This document shows positions 15,992 to 25,058 of a DNA stretch of 64,000 nucleotides, one piece after another. Under the pieces are notes generated by a model. That model was given only the letters and a program-made list of their open reading frames with translations. It ran no database searches and was not told the DNA's origin. The translations under genes and the position numbers were made by a program. Position 1 is the stretch's first letter. Each line of letters starts with the position of its first letter. This stretch comes from Thermaerobacter marianensis DSM 12885 (lineage in GTDB: Bacteria; Bacillota; Sulfobacillia; Thermaerobacterales; Thermaerobacteraceae), in NCBI RefSeq assembly GCF_000184705.1, contig NC_014831.1:496001-560000 (forward strand), given 5' to 3'.

Positions 15992-17786
15992 TCCGGCAAC
16001 GGTTTGGCTCACCTTGGCGTTGCTGTTCTCCTCCCTGGTGCTGGGATCGCTGGCCCGCCGCTACATCCAGACGACGGTCGATTTCTACCTGGCGGGGCGG
16101 CGGATCGGCTACCTGGCCAATGCGTCCGCCATCTGCGGCGACTACTTCAGCGCCGCCTCCTTTTTGGGTGTGGCAGCCGCCGTGTACGCGGTGGGATATG
16201 ACGGGCTCCTGTACGGCCTGGGGTTCGGCGCCGGCTTTCTGCCGGTCCTCCTCTTCGTGGCCGCACCTCTGCGCCGCTCCGGAGCGTTCACGCTGCCTTC
16301 CTTTTGCGGCCTGCGCTTCGCCAGCCGGGCCGCCCGTTTGACGGCCGTCGCCTTGGTGCTGGTCATCGTCACCCTGTATCTGGTTCCCCAGATGATCGCC
16401 GCCGGTTCCACCTGGACCATGCTGGTCGGCTATGGACTGCCGGGGATCACCCCCTATGCCACCGGCGTCACGGCGGCCGCGGTCATCATGACCGCCTACG
16501 TCGTGCTGGGCGGAATGCGGGCCACGACCTGGAACCAGGTGGTGCAGTTCGGGGTTCTCCTGTCGGCCGTGGTGACGGTTTTGGTGCTGGCCTACGTCCG
16601 CGGGTTTCGTTACCTGGACGCCCTGGCCGAACTGGGGCGCCAGCCGGTGGCGGCGGAGAACCGCCTCCATCCCGGCCTGGCGGCCGGGTTCCTCCACCCG
16701 GGCCTGCGCTTCGATCTGTTCGACCAGATCTCCCTGCTGCTGTCCCTCGTCTTCGGCACCGCCGGGTTGCCCCACATCATGCACCGCTACTTTACCAGTC
16801 CCACCGGAGCCCAGGCCCGGCGGGCGACGGCTTGGGTCCTGGGGCTGGTGACCCTGTTCTACGTCCTGACCGGTGCCGTGGGCGTGGCCGCCCGGGCCAT
16901 GTTGCCGGGCGGGCCGGCCGGCGGCGGTGGGGGTACGGTGGTGGAACCGGGGAGCGCGGGGCGGCAAGCGGCCGCGGAAGGTGCGCCGCCGGTTGGCGTC
17001 CCACCGCTGGACGCGGGAGCGGGGGAGGGGGCCGTGGCGGGAACCGGCATGGCGGAGGTGCCGGAGGTGGCGCTGCGGGACCCGGACATGGTCGTGCCGG
17101 CGCTGGCGTGGCGGGTGGGCGGGGACGCCGTGCTGGCCTTGGTGGCTGCGGGGGCCTTTGCCGCCATCTATTCCACCATCGGCGGGTTGCTGATCGCCGC
17201 GGCAGCGGCCATCGGCCACGACCTGTACGAGGAGCTGACCGGCGGCGGGCCGGAGCAGCGCCGGGTCCTGGTGGGGCGCCTGACCGCCGCCGGGACCGGT
17301 GGGGCGGCGCTGGCGGTGGGGCTGGCCTTCGGCCGCTGGGGGCCCGGCGGCCAGGAACCGGGCCTGTTCGCCCAGATGGTCACCTGGGCCTTCGCCGTCG
17401 CCGCCTCCGGATTCTTCCCCGTGCTGACCCTGGGGATCTGGTGGCGGGGCATGACGGCGGCTGGGGCCGTGGCGGCCATGGTGGCCGGCGGAGGGGGGAG
17501 TCTGGCGCTCATTCTGTGGGGGGTGGGGCAGCAATTGGGGTGGTGGCCCGCACCTGCGGCGGCGAGCGGGCTGGATGCCGTCCCGGCGACCTTTCCGACA
17601 GCGGTCACGCTGCCCCTGGGGTTTGCCGCAGGCGTGGCCGGTACGCTCCTGGACCGGTGCCGGCGGCGGCACCCCATCGATGAGAGCCGGCTGGACGACC
17701 TGTGGACGCGGATGCACGGTACCGCCGCCGAGCGGCAGGCGGAACGGCTTGCCCGGATCGCCCTGGCGCAACGCTGGCGGGGGTGA
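15984..17786 (+). CDS. Sodium:solute symporter (SSS family), copy 1
   Basis: Sodium-coupled transporter of about 600 residues and 13 predicted helices, nearest in style to acetate/monocarboxylate permeases (ActP/MctP-like). Family features: FYLAGRRIGYLANASAICGDYFSAASFLGV near the N-terminus, GGMRATTWNQVVQ, GTAGLPHIMHRYFT and SLLLSLVFG. A Gly/Ala/Glu-rich insert (nt about 16900-17080) lengthens one loop. The start overlaps its small-subunit gene, so they form one translational unit. It converges on the LytTR regulator gene (17844), with the second symporter 2.6 kb further on. The substrate is inferred from acetyl-CoA synthetase nearby and is not proved. Confidence 0.9.
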   Translation: MSSPATVWLTLALLFSSLVLGSLARRYIQTTVDFYLAGRRIGYLANASAICGDYFSAASFLGVAAAVYAVGYDGLLYGLGFGAGFLPVLLFVAAPLRRSGAFTLPSFCGLRFASRAARLTAVALVLVIVTLYLVPQMIAAGSTWTMLVGYGLPGITPYATGVTAAAVIMTAYVVLGGMRATTWNQVVQFGVLLSAVVTVLVLAYVRGFRYLDALAELGRQPVAAENRLHPGLAAGFLHPGLRFDLFDQISLLLSLVFGTAGLPHIMHRYFTSPTGAQARRATAWVLGLVTLFYVLTGAVGVAARAMLPGGPAGGGGGTVVEPGSAGRQAAAEGAPPVGVPPLDAGAGEGAVAGTGMAEVPEVALRDPDMVVPALAWRVGGDAVLALVAAGAFAAIYSTIGGLLIAAAAAIGHDLYEELTGGGPEQRRVLVGRLTAAGTGGAALAVGLAFGRWGPGGQEPGLFAQMVTWAFAVAASGFFPVLTLGIWWRGMTAAGAVAAMVAGGGGSLALILWGVGQQLGWWPAPAAASGLDAVPATFPTAVTLPLGFAAGVAGTLLDRCRRRHPIDESRLDDLWTRMHGTAAERQAERLARIALAQRWRG

Positions 17787-17843
17787 TCCTTGCCCCACCG
17801 GAACATGCCGGAAGGTGGCCCGAGCCCTCGGCTCCGGCTTCCT

Positions 17844-18743
17844 TCACAGTACCAGCAGCCGGCGGAGGTGGTGAGCCCGGCGGCGGCTGACGGGTATGCG
17901 GGTTCCCTGGCGGTCGGTGAGGACCAGCTCGAACGCCCCTTTGAAATCGGGGATGAGCTCGCTCACCCGTTCCAGGTTGACCAGGTAGTGGCGGTGTGCC
18001 CGGAAAAAGCCCCGCCCCCGCAGTCGCCTTTCCATCTCCTTCAGGGTTCCCCGCGCCTGGAACTCCCGCTCGTAGGTCTTGACGCGGAGACTGCCATGGA
18101 CCGCCGCGATATAGTACACGTCCGCCGGGGGCAGGAGGAGCGTCTTGAAGGCCGTATGGACGGGGATCCGGACATGGACGTCCCCAGGGTATGCGTCCGG
18201 AAAGGACGCCGCCGTCGCCGGCGGGAAAGGGCCGGTGGTGCCGGCGGTTCCGCCGGCTCCCCGTCGGGGTGCCGGGGGTGAATCGGTATGGACCCACGGG
18301 ACGCCCGCGGCCTCCCCACCGGGGACGGGACCCGGGTGGCGGAAGATCCGTCGCTTAACCCGTTCCAGCGCCAGCTCCAGGCGTTCGGGGCTGACGGGTT
18401 TGAGCAGGTAATCCGCGATGCCGATGGCGAAGGCCTCGACGGCGTACTCCTCGTAGGCGGTGACCACCACCACGTGGGGGCGCTGCCCCTCGGGGAGGGT
18501 ATGCAACGCCTGGGCCAGTTCGAGGCCGCTGATATCCGGCATCCGCACGTCGACGAATACGACGGCGTACGGCAAGGAAGCCGCCAGTTGCAAGGCTTCG
18601 GCCGCCGTCGCCGCCTCGCCGACCACCTCGACGTCATCCCGCCCTGCCAGCAGGTAGCGGAGCTCCTGACGCGCCGGAGCCTCGTCATCGACGATGAGCG
18701 CCCGCAGCCGGATCCCCGCCTGTGGGACCGTCACACCGCTCAT
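17844..18743 (-). CDS. LytTR-type response regulator
   Basis: DNA-binding response regulator, 299 residues. ATG at 18743 follows a GGGGAGGGGGG run. The receiver domain (residues about 10-125) has the acidic pair VDDE, phospho-acceptor Asp in VFVDVRMPDISG, and Lys in LLKPVSPERL. A Gly/Pro-rich linker of about 60 residues follows, then a LytTR domain (about 195-299; VYYIAAVHGSLRVKT, FFRAHRHYLVNLERV). This is the LytR/AlgR arrangement that works with LytS-type kinases. The kinase gene lies 58 bases upstream. Likely targets are the flanking symporter genes, by analogy with LytST control of carboxylate transporters in Bacillus. Confidence 0.93.
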   Translation of the reverse strand: MSGVTVPQAGIRLRALIVDDEAPARQELRYLLAGRDDVEVVGEAATAAEALQLAASLPYAVVFVDVRMPDISGLELAQALHTLPEGQRPHVVVVTAYEEYAVEAFAIGIADYLLKPVSPERLELALERVKRRIFRHPGPVPGGEAAGVPWVHTDSPPAPRRGAGGTAGTTGPFPPATAASFPDAYPGDVHVRIPVHTAFKTLLLPPADVYYIAAVHGSLRVKTYEREFQARGTLKEMERRLRGRGFFRAHRHYLVNLERVSELIPDFKGAFELVLTDRQGTRIPVSRRRAHHLRRLLVL

Positions 18744-18801
18744 GGTCTTGCTTCCCCCCTCCCCGTGACGCCCGGATCGGCCGTCCCGTGGCCGTCCGGC
18801 C

Positions 18802-20142
18802 TCATGTCCTCGTTCCTCCGGGCTCCCCGACCTCCGTTGGTGCCGCGGCCTGCAGCGGCAGCTCGATCTGCACCCGGGTTCCTCGTCCCGGCTGGCTCTG
18901 GATCCGACAACGCGCCTGGTCGCCGTAGAGGCGCTCAAGGCGCTCCCGGATGTTGGCGAGACCAATGCCCCGGGACTGTCGCTCCAGGGCCTGGCGCAGC
19001 CTGTGGGCGTCCATGCCGACGCCGTCGTCCGCCACGGTGATTCGCAGCCGCAGGGTGAGAGGGTCCGCCTCGATCCGCAGCTCCACCAACCCGCCATCCG
19101 GCTTCGGGGCGATGCCGTGCTTCACGGCGTTTTCCACCAAGGGCTGGATGGTGAGGACGGGGACCGTCGCCGCCAGGGCCTGGGGGTCGATCTGGTAACG
19201 CACCCGCAGGCGGCCCTCGTACCGGGCCTGCTCGAGGAACAGGTAGGCGCGGACGAAGGCGAACTCCTCGCTCAGGCTCGCGAAGTGGCCCCGGGAGCGC
19301 ATGGCGTAACGGAAGAAGTCCGCGAGCCGGACCAGCAGGCGCCGGGCCTGCTCGGGATCGCTGCGGCTCTTGACGATGATGGTATTCAACACGTTGAACA
19401 GGAAGTGCGGGTTGATCTGGGCCCGCAGGGCGTCGAGGCGCGCCTGGGCCGCCAGGTCGGCCTGCTGGGCCAGCCACGCCAGCTCCAGTTCCAGGCTGAG
19501 GACCTGCGCGACGGACCGCGCCAGATCCACGGTCCGGCGCGAGGGCCGCGCCGGCACCGTGAAGAGCAGCTGCAGCGTGCCCACCGTGCGCCGCCGGACC
19601 TGCAAGGGGACCATGACGGCGGAGCGGAGGGGGCACCCGCAGCCCGTGCCGCCCAGGGGGCAACCGGCGCCGTCCTCCCCCGCCACGGTTCGGGGCCGTC
19701 CCGACGCAACGACGCTGCCGGCGGGGGTGCCCGCCAGCGGCGGGCAGGACTCGTGGTGCCGGGCCGCCGCCCCGGCCAGGGCCAGCACCCGCTCTCGATC
19801 GCTGAGGGCCACGGCGTCGGCACCGGTCAGGCAACGCACGATCTCGGCGACCCGCTGTGCCGTGCCGGGTTGCAGACCGTGCCGCAGGTGGGGGAGCGTC
19901 CGGGTCACCAGGTCGGGCGATGGGGGCCAGCAGCCGGTGTCCGGTTCCGCCCGCTCCGCAAGACCGCCACGCCGCAAGACCGCCCCACCGGCGGCGACGC
20001 CGAAGGTCACCGCCGCGCCCGCCAGGGCGGCGGCCACCCAGCCCGCGTGGGAACCCCACCAGTAGCCGGCGGCTGCGGTGACCGCCCCCAGTCCGGCCAC
20101 CCTTGCCCACCGCCAAGCCTCACCCAAGGCCTTGCCCCCCAC
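18802..20142 (-). CDS. LytS-type sensor histidine kinase
   Basis: Membrane-associated kinase of about 446 residues. Two short hydrophobic segments near the N-terminus (VAGLGAVTAAAGYWWG; AALAGAAVTFGVAAGGA) replace the multi-helix sensor of LytS. A GAF-like domain follows with a Cys cluster (GCPLGGTGCGCPLRSAV); a Cys-Pro-Leu motif at this place is, as I recall, usual in LytS GAF domains. The His_kinase domain holds the phospho-His in INPHFLFNVLNTI. The ATPase domain has the N box PLVENAVKHG and G boxes VADDGVGMD and GIGLANIRERL. The start is uncertain: GTG at 20142 is assumed, and TTG at 20127 has a better upstream purine run. It precedes the LytTR gene by 58 bases. Confidence 0.88.
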   Translation of the reverse strand: MGGKALGEAWRWARVAGLGAVTAAAGYWWGSHAGWVAAALAGAAVTFGVAAGGAVLRRGGLAERAEPDTGCWPPSPDLVTRTLPHLRHGLQPGTAQRVAEIVRCLTGADAVALSDRERVLALAGAAARHHESCPPLAGTPAGSVVASGRPRTVAGEDGAGCPLGGTGCGCPLRSAVMVPLQVRRRTVGTLQLLFTVPARPSRRTVDLARSVAQVLSLELELAWLAQQADLAAQARLDALRAQINPHFLFNVLNTIIVKSRSDPEQARRLLVRLADFFRYAMRSRGHFASLSEEFAFVRAYLFLEQARYEGRLRVRYQIDPQALAATVPVLTIQPLVENAVKHGIAPKPDGGLVELRIEADPLTLRLRITVADDGVGMDAHRLRQALERQSRGIGLANIRERLERLYGDQARCRIQSQPGRGTRVQIELPLQAAAPTEVGEPGGTRT

Positions 20143-20366
20143 ACCGGGCGCCGAAGGATCCGCGCCGTGCGCGAATTCCCGCGATGAGGCTGCCAAAAAA
20201 TCCGTGAAACCCCTCTCGCCTGACCTATTGATGCCGCAAAGGGGCGTTCCATAGGTTCGGTGTTCCCTTGCTCTTTCCTCCCAGGAATCCGGCGGCCGGC
20301 CCCGCGGGATGGACGCGCCGCGGGGCCGGCCTTGCCGCCGGAGATGATGGATCGCCAGGCAGACGG

Positions 20367-22169
20367 TCAATCCGTCGCCGGTTCGGGGGCCGCCGCGGAG
20401 ATCTCGGCGGCGACCAGCTGCTTCGGATAGCGCAAACTGCTGACGAACTCCTGGATCTCCGGTGCCGGTTCCTCCGTCGCCCGGGAAACCAGGTAGGCAA
20501 CCAGGAAGTTGACCGGCATGCCGAAGATGCCCGCCGCCGTGTGGCTGATGCCCAGGATGTTGAAGGCGCCCTGGGTGGTGTAGTTGGCCACCATGTAGGC
20601 CAGCGTCACCGCCAGGCCGCTGATGATGCCGGCCATGGCGCCCTTGGCGTTGGCACGCTTCCACCAGATGCCCAGCACCAGGACCGGGAACAGCGACGCC
20701 GCCGCCAGGGAGAAGGCCCAGGCGACGATCTGGGCGATCAGGGCCAGGCGGTAGGTGGCGATCCAGGCGCCCACGGCCGCCACGATCAGCACCATGATGC
20801 GGGAGAGCATGAGGCGCTGGGCGGTGCTGGCGTTGGGGTTGAGCACCTTGTAATAGAGGTCGTGGGAGATGGCCGCCGACACCGCGATCAGCAGCCCGTC
20901 GGCCGTGGACAGCGCCGCGGCCAGGCCGCCGGCCGCCACCAGGCCGGCGAACACGTAGGGCAGGCCGGCGATCTCGGGCGCGGCCAGCACGACGATGTCC
21001 GTGTTCATCACCCGGTCCAGCTCGACGGCCTCGAGGATGCCGTTGGCATTGGCGTCCGCCGCGGCCAGGTTGATCAGGCCGGTCTTGGCCCAGGCCTGGA
21101 CCCAGGCGGGCAGCTGGTCGATGGCCCGCCCGGCTACGTTCTGCAGGATCTCCCAACGGACGAAGGCGGCGTAAGCCGGGGCCGTGAAGTACAGCAGGAA
21201 GATGAACAGCAGCGCCCAGCCCACGCTCCACCGCGCCTGCCGCACGTTGGGCACGGTGTAGAAGCGCACCAGCACGTGGGGCAGGCCGGCCGTCCCCACC
21301 ATCAGGCTGAGGGTCAGGGCGAGGAACTGGAACATCCCGCCCGTCTCGTTGAAAGGCTCCACGAAGGGCTTGGTGATCCCGTGCTGGGGCTCCAGGGCCG
21401 TAACCTGCTGAAGAGCCTGGCCCTGCATGAGTTGGGGCAGCGGCACGCCCGTCTGCTGATGGGCCAGGAGGGTGATGGGGATCAGGTAGGCGACGATCAG
21501 GACGATGTACTGGGCCACCTGGGTCCAGGTGATGGCCCGCATGCCGCCCAGGAACGAGCAGAACAGGACCCCCAGCAGGCCCAGGAAGACGCCCACGGAG
21601 ATATCGATTTGCAGGAACCGGGACATGACGATGCCGACCCCGGTGATCTGGGCGATGAGGTAGGTGCCGCTGATGATCACCGTGGCGATGACCGCCACGA
21701 CCCGGGTGGCGTTGCTCTGGAACCGGTCGCCGATGAAGTCGGGGATGGTGTATTTGCCGAACTTGCGCAGGTAAGGCGCCAGCAGCAGGGCCAGCAGCAC
21801 GTATCCGCCGGTCCAGCCCATGATGTAGGCCATCCCGTCATAGCCCAGGGCGTACAGGATGCCGGCCATGCTGATGAACGAGGCGCCGCTCATCCAGTCC
21901 GCGGCCGTTGCCATGCCGTTGTAGATGGCCGGGATGGAGCGGCCGGCCACGTAGTATTCGTCCAAGACGCGGGTACGGCTCCAGATGCCGATGGCGGCGT
22001 AGATCAGGAACGTGGTCGCCAGGAATACATAACCGATGGCCCGCTGGCCCATGACACCGGCGGACTCGAGGAGGCCGAGGACCGTGACCAGGAGTCCAAA
22101 GCAGACGGTGTAGAGTAGCCAGACCCCGCCCATGCTGATCCGCCGGCCCGATCGCGTCTGGGTGGACAT
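20367..22169 (-). CDS. Sodium:solute symporter with EF-hand-like loop (ActP/MctP-like), copy 2
   Basis: About 600 residues and 13 helices, closely resembling cation/acetate symporters: [85 protein letters not shown] at 22169 follows AGAGGGGGAG; upstream in-frame starts lack this. A loop near nt 21045-21080 carries [12 protein letters not shown], which fits the 12-residue EF-hand pattern (D1, N3, N5, G6, E12) and suggests calcium binding. The DUF4212 small-subunit gene is immediately upstream (22212-22508), and the LytS-type kinase gene follows downstream on the same strand. Acetyl-CoA synthetase is divergent, so acetate or a related carboxylate is the likely substrate. Confidence 0.93.
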   Translation of the reverse strand: MSTQTRSGRRISMGGVWLLYTVCFGLLVTVLGLLESAGVMGQRAIGYVFLATTFLIYAAIGIWSRTRVLDEYYVAGRSIPAIYNGMATAADWMSGASFISMAGILYALGYDGMAYIMGWTGGYVLLALLLAPYLRKFGKYTIPDFIGDRFQSNATRVVAVIATVIISGTYLIAQITGVGIVMSRFLQIDISVGVFLGLLGVLFCSFLGGMRAITWTQVAQYIVLIVAYLIPITLLAHQQTGVPLPQLMQGQALQQVTALEPQHGITKPFVEPFNETGGMFQFLALTLSLMVGTAGLPHVLVRFYTVPNVRQARWSVGWALLFIFLLYFTAPAYAAFVRWEILQNVAGRAIDQLPAWVQAWAKTGLINLAAADANANGILEAVELDRVMNTDIVVLAAPEIAGLPYVFAGLVAAGGLAAALSTADGLLIAVSAAISHDLYYKVLNPNASTAQRLMLSRIMVLIVAAVGAWIATYRLALIAQIVAWAFSLAAASLFPVLVLGIWWKRANAKGAMAGIISGLAVTLAYMVANYTTQGAFNILGISHTAAGIFGMPVNFLVAYLVSRATEEPAPEIQEFVSSLRYPKQLVAAEISAAAPEPATD

Positions 22170-22211
22170 GGCGCTCCCCCTCTCGCGGATCCCGTCTCCA
22201 TGCCGCACGTT

Positions 22212-22508
22212 TCACTCGTCGACGCCGTACCGGCGGTCGATTTCCTCCATCTTCCTGGCGTAGATGAAGATCAGGACGACGAACACGGCGATGGAACCCT
22301 GGGCAGCCATGTAGTAGCCGAAGGGGAACCCCAGGAAGGTGATCCGGTTCAGTGCCTCGACCACCAGGGCCGCGCCGTAGGAGACGAGGAACCAGACCAG
22401 CAGCAGGCGCTTGATCAGGCGGACGTTCTCGCGGTAGTGGCCTTCCACGCGCGCCGCGATCTCCATCCGGGCGTGACGGGCCACGTCCTGCTGCAACCCT
22501 GCGTCCAC
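22212..22508 (-). CDS. DUF4212 symporter small subunit
   Basis: About 98 residues with two helices (LLLVWFLVSYGAALVVEAL; MAAQGSIAVFVVLIFIYARKM) and the family ending DRRYGVDE. DUF4212 proteins are encoded directly before SSS symporters and are taken to be their small subunits. GTG at 22508 and GTG at 22517 are both possible; the upstream GGGGGTGAG favours 22508. The gene leads the operon small subunit - symporter - kinase - regulator. Confidence 0.92.
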   Translation of the reverse strand: MDAGLQQDVARHARMEIAARVEGHYRENVRLIKRLLLVWFLVSYGAALVVEALNRITFLGFPFGYYMAAQGSIAVFVVLIFIYARKMEEIDRRYGVDE

Positions 22509-22823
22509 CTTGCTCACCCCCTTCCCCCGTGGCCGCATCCCCTTCCTTTATAGGGGCGAGGGCTGAAGCCGGGAAACGGGCGGCGTCCGGGCGGTCAAAA
22601 AGGGGTGTTCGGCGGTCGTTGGGGCCCTTCGAGTGGTGCGTCCGCCGCACCGGGGCGGCCGGCGGGCATGGGGTGCCGGGCCGGCGCGTGACCGAATCCG
22701 TGCGGGGGATACGGCGAGGGACGCAGGAACCAGCCCCTTTTCATCCTAATTCGTATTGAAGGGGACGGTTTTCTGAGCAAGCCGTGGGCGGGGATGCCGC
22801 CACGATTTCAAGGGGGGTGTCCG

Positions 22824-24791
22824 ATGACGGAACCACAGGGTCGGCCCATTGACGCGCTGCTCAAGGAAGAGCGGCGGTTCGCGCCGCCGGAAGCCTTCCG
22901 GGCCCGCGCCCACGTGCGGGACGAGAGCGTGTACGAAGAGGCCGAGCGGGACCCCGAAGGGTACTGGGCCCGGTGGGCGGAGGAACTGGAATGGTTTGAG
23001 AAGTGGGACCGGGTCCTGGAGTGGAACCCGCCCCACGCGCGGTGGTTCGTCAACGGGAAGATCAACGCCAGCGTCAACTGCGTGGACCGCCACATCCGCG
23101 GCCCGCGGCGCAACAAGGCGGCCATCATCTGGGAGGGCGAGCCCGGCGACACCCGGACCCTGACCTACTTCGACCTGCACCGGGAGGTCAACCGGTTCGC
23201 CAATGTGCTGAAAAGCCTGGGTGTGAAGAAGGGCGACCGGGTGACCCTGTACCTGCCCATGATCCCGGAGCTGCCCATCGCCATGCTGGCCTGCGCCCGC
23301 ATCGGCGCGCCCCATTCGGTGGTCTTTGCCGGCTTCAGCCCCCAGGCCCTGGCCTCCCGCATGGAGGATGCCGGCTCGCGGTTCCTGGTCACCTGCGACG
23401 GGTTCTACCGCCGGGGCAAGGTGGTGCCGCTCAAGGCCCAGGCCGACGAGGCCATCCGGCTGCTGGCGGGCAAGCAGGACGTGGAGGCCGTGGTGGTGGT
23501 GCGCCGGACGGGGGATGAGGTCCCCTTCACCCCGGGCCGCGACCGCTGGTGGCACGAGCTGATGGAGCAGGCGGAGCGGCTGTGCCCGCCCGAGCCCATG
23601 GACGCCGAGGACATGCTGTTCATGATGTACACCTCGGGGACCACCGGCCGGCCCAAGGGCATCGTCCACACCACGGGCGGGTACCTGACGGGTGCCTATG
23701 CCACCACCAAGTGGGTCTTCGACCTGCAGGAAGACGACGTGTACTGGTGCATGGCGGACATCGGCTGGATCACCGGCCACTCCTACATCGTGTACGGGCC
23801 GCTGGCCAACGGCGCCACGGTGGTCATGTACGAGGGGGCGCCCGACTGGCCGGACAAGGACCGGCCCTGGGTCATCGTGGAGAAGTACGGCGTGACCGTG
23901 TTCTACACGGCGCCCACGGCCATCCGCGCCTTCGCCGCCGACGGCCCCGAGTACCCGCGGCGCCATGACCTGTCCAGCCTGCGGCTGCTGGGCTCGGTGG
24001 GCGAGCCCATCAACCCCGAGGCGTGGATGTGGTACCACGAGCACATCGGCGGCGGCCGTTGCCCCATCGTGGACACCTGGTGGCAGACGGAGACGGGGGC
24101 CATCATGATCACGCCGCTGCCGGGGGTGACGGTGACCAAGCCGGGCAGCGCCACCCGGCCTTTCCCGGGGATCAAGGCGGCGGTGCTGGACGACCAGGGC
24201 AACCCGGTGCCGCCCGGCCAGGGCGGCGGCTACCTGGCCATCCTGCGGCCGTGGCCGTCCATGCTGCGGGGCATCTGGGGCGACGAGCAGCGCTACGTCA
24301 ACACCTACTGGTCCAAGTGGGGCCGGGACGTCTACTACCCCGGCGACGGCGCCAAAATCGACGAGGACGGCTACTTCTGGGTGCTGGGCCGGGTGGACGA
24401 CGTGATGAACGTGGCCGGGCACCGGCTCAGCACCATGGAGATCGAGAGCGCCCTGGTCTCCCACCCCGCGGTGGCCGAGGCGGCGGTGATCGCCGCGCCC
24501 CACGAGCTCAAGGGCCAGGTGCCGGTGGGCTTCGTGATCCTGGAAGCGGGGCGCCAGGGCAGCCCCGAGCTGGAGGCGGAGCTGAAGGAGCACGTGGCGA
24601 AGGTGATCAGCCCCATCGCCCGCCCGGATCGGGTGCTGTTCGTCCCCGACCTGCCCAAGACCCGCAGCGGCAAGATCATGCGGCGCCTGCTGCGGGACAT
24701 CGTGGAGGGCCGGGAGCTGGGCGACACCACCACCTTGCGGGATCCCGACGTGCCCGAACAGCTGCGGCAGATGTACGCCGGCCGGAGCTGA
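22824..24791 (+). CDS. acs: Acetyl-CoA synthetase (acetate-CoA ligase)
   Basis: AMP-forming acyl-CoA ligase that converts acetate, ATP and CoA to acetyl-CoA. ATG at 22824 follows GGGGGGTG. All class motifs are present over 655 residues: [14 protein letters not shown] (P-loop-like), the acetate-pocket segment [45 protein letters not shown] and the C-terminal [14 protein letters not shown], whose last Lys is the site acetylated in other Acs enzymes. The length is typical. It is divergent from the carboxylate symporter operon, giving uptake and activation of acetate in one place. The short 5' spacer (22539-22823) shows no clear promoter hexamers. Confidence 0.96.
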   Translation: MTEPQGRPIDALLKEERRFAPPEAFRARAHVRDESVYEEAERDPEGYWARWAEELEWFEKWDRVLEWNPPHARWFVNGKINASVNCVDRHIRGPRRNKAAIIWEGEPGDTRTLTYFDLHREVNRFANVLKSLGVKKGDRVTLYLPMIPELPIAMLACARIGAPHSVVFAGFSPQALASRMEDAGSRFLVTCDGFYRRGKVVPLKAQADEAIRLLAGKQDVEAVVVVRRTGDEVPFTPGRDRWWHELMEQAERLCPPEPMDAEDMLFMMYTSGTTGRPKGIVHTTGGYLTGAYATTKWVFDLQEDDVYWCMADIGWITGHSYIVYGPLANGATVVMYEGAPDWPDKDRPWVIVEKYGVTVFYTAPTAIRAFAADGPEYPRRHDLSSLRLLGSVGEPINPEAWMWYHEHIGGGRCPIVDTWWQTETGAIMITPLPGVTVTKPGSATRPFPGIKAAVLDDQGNPVPPGQGGGYLAILRPWPSMLRGIWGDEQRYVNTYWSKWGRDVYYPGDGAKIDEDGYFWVLGRVDDVMNVAGHRLSTMEIESALVSHPAVAEAAVIAAPHELKGQVPVGFVILEAGRQGSPELEAELKEHVAKVISPIARPDRVLFVPDLPKTRSGKIMRRLLRDIVEGRELGDTTTLRDPDVPEQLRQMYAGRS

Positions 24792-24818
24792 CGCGGCAAC
24801 CGGGGGGGCGAAGGCAGC

Positions 24819-24850
24819 GGCGGCCGGAGCCCGGCGGGGCTCCGGCCGCC
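24819..24850 (+). terminator. GC-rich hairpin after acs
   Basis: A 13-bp stem GGCGGCCGGAGCC / GGCTCCGGCCGCC around a short loop, 28 bases after the acs stop, followed by CCATTT. The T-tract is weak, so termination is likely but not certain. Confidence 0.6.
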
Positions 24851-24898
24851 CCATTTCGGATCCGCCGCGCACTCTGGTGGAAACCGTCAAAAAAAGTT

Positions 24899-24916
24899 TA
24901 CAATCGAACTCGATTG
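24899..24916 (+). promoter_or_regulatory. Promoter -10 with overlapping perfect palindrome
   Basis: TACAAT (24899-24904) is a good -10. The palindrome CAATCGA-AC-TCGATTG (24901-24916, two 7-base arms, 2-base spacer) overlaps it and would cover the start point. This is the classical layout for a repressor or autoregulator operator. It lies 143 bases upstream of the mosaic gene at 25059 in a locally AT-rich patch. No strong -35 is seen. Confidence 0.6.
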
Positions 24917-24947
24917 GTTCAAGCGGTCCCGCCCGATTTCTCCACCG

Positions 24948-24967
24948 TTCGACAACTTTTTGTCGAA
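24948..24967 (+). promoter_or_regulatory. Second perfect inverted repeat in the same leader
   Basis: TTCGACAA-CTTT-TTGTCGAA, two 8-base arms around four bases, in the probable leader of the 25059 gene. It could be a second operator (both repeats contain TCGA) or an RNA hairpin in the leader. It lacks the GC-rich stem of an intrinsic terminator. Confidence 0.55.
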
Positions 24968-25058
24968 TGGGCGGCGGTGTCGGGCGGCCGGCATGGATTC
25001 CGTTCCGCACCGGCGGCCGCTGCCCGCCGCCGGTCGGCGCCCGTACGGAGGGGAAAGA

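Noticed and set aside
18802-21231. Kinase frame extended to 809 codons into the symporter gene
   Set aside because: The extra N-terminal 360 codons are antisense or out of frame within symporter 2 and show no domain, so the kinase start was placed near 20142.
22744-22775. CCCCTT...AAGGGG inverted repeat upstream of acs as an operator
   Set aside because: The arms are only six bases with a long spacer, and the spacer shows no further symmetry, so chance is likely.
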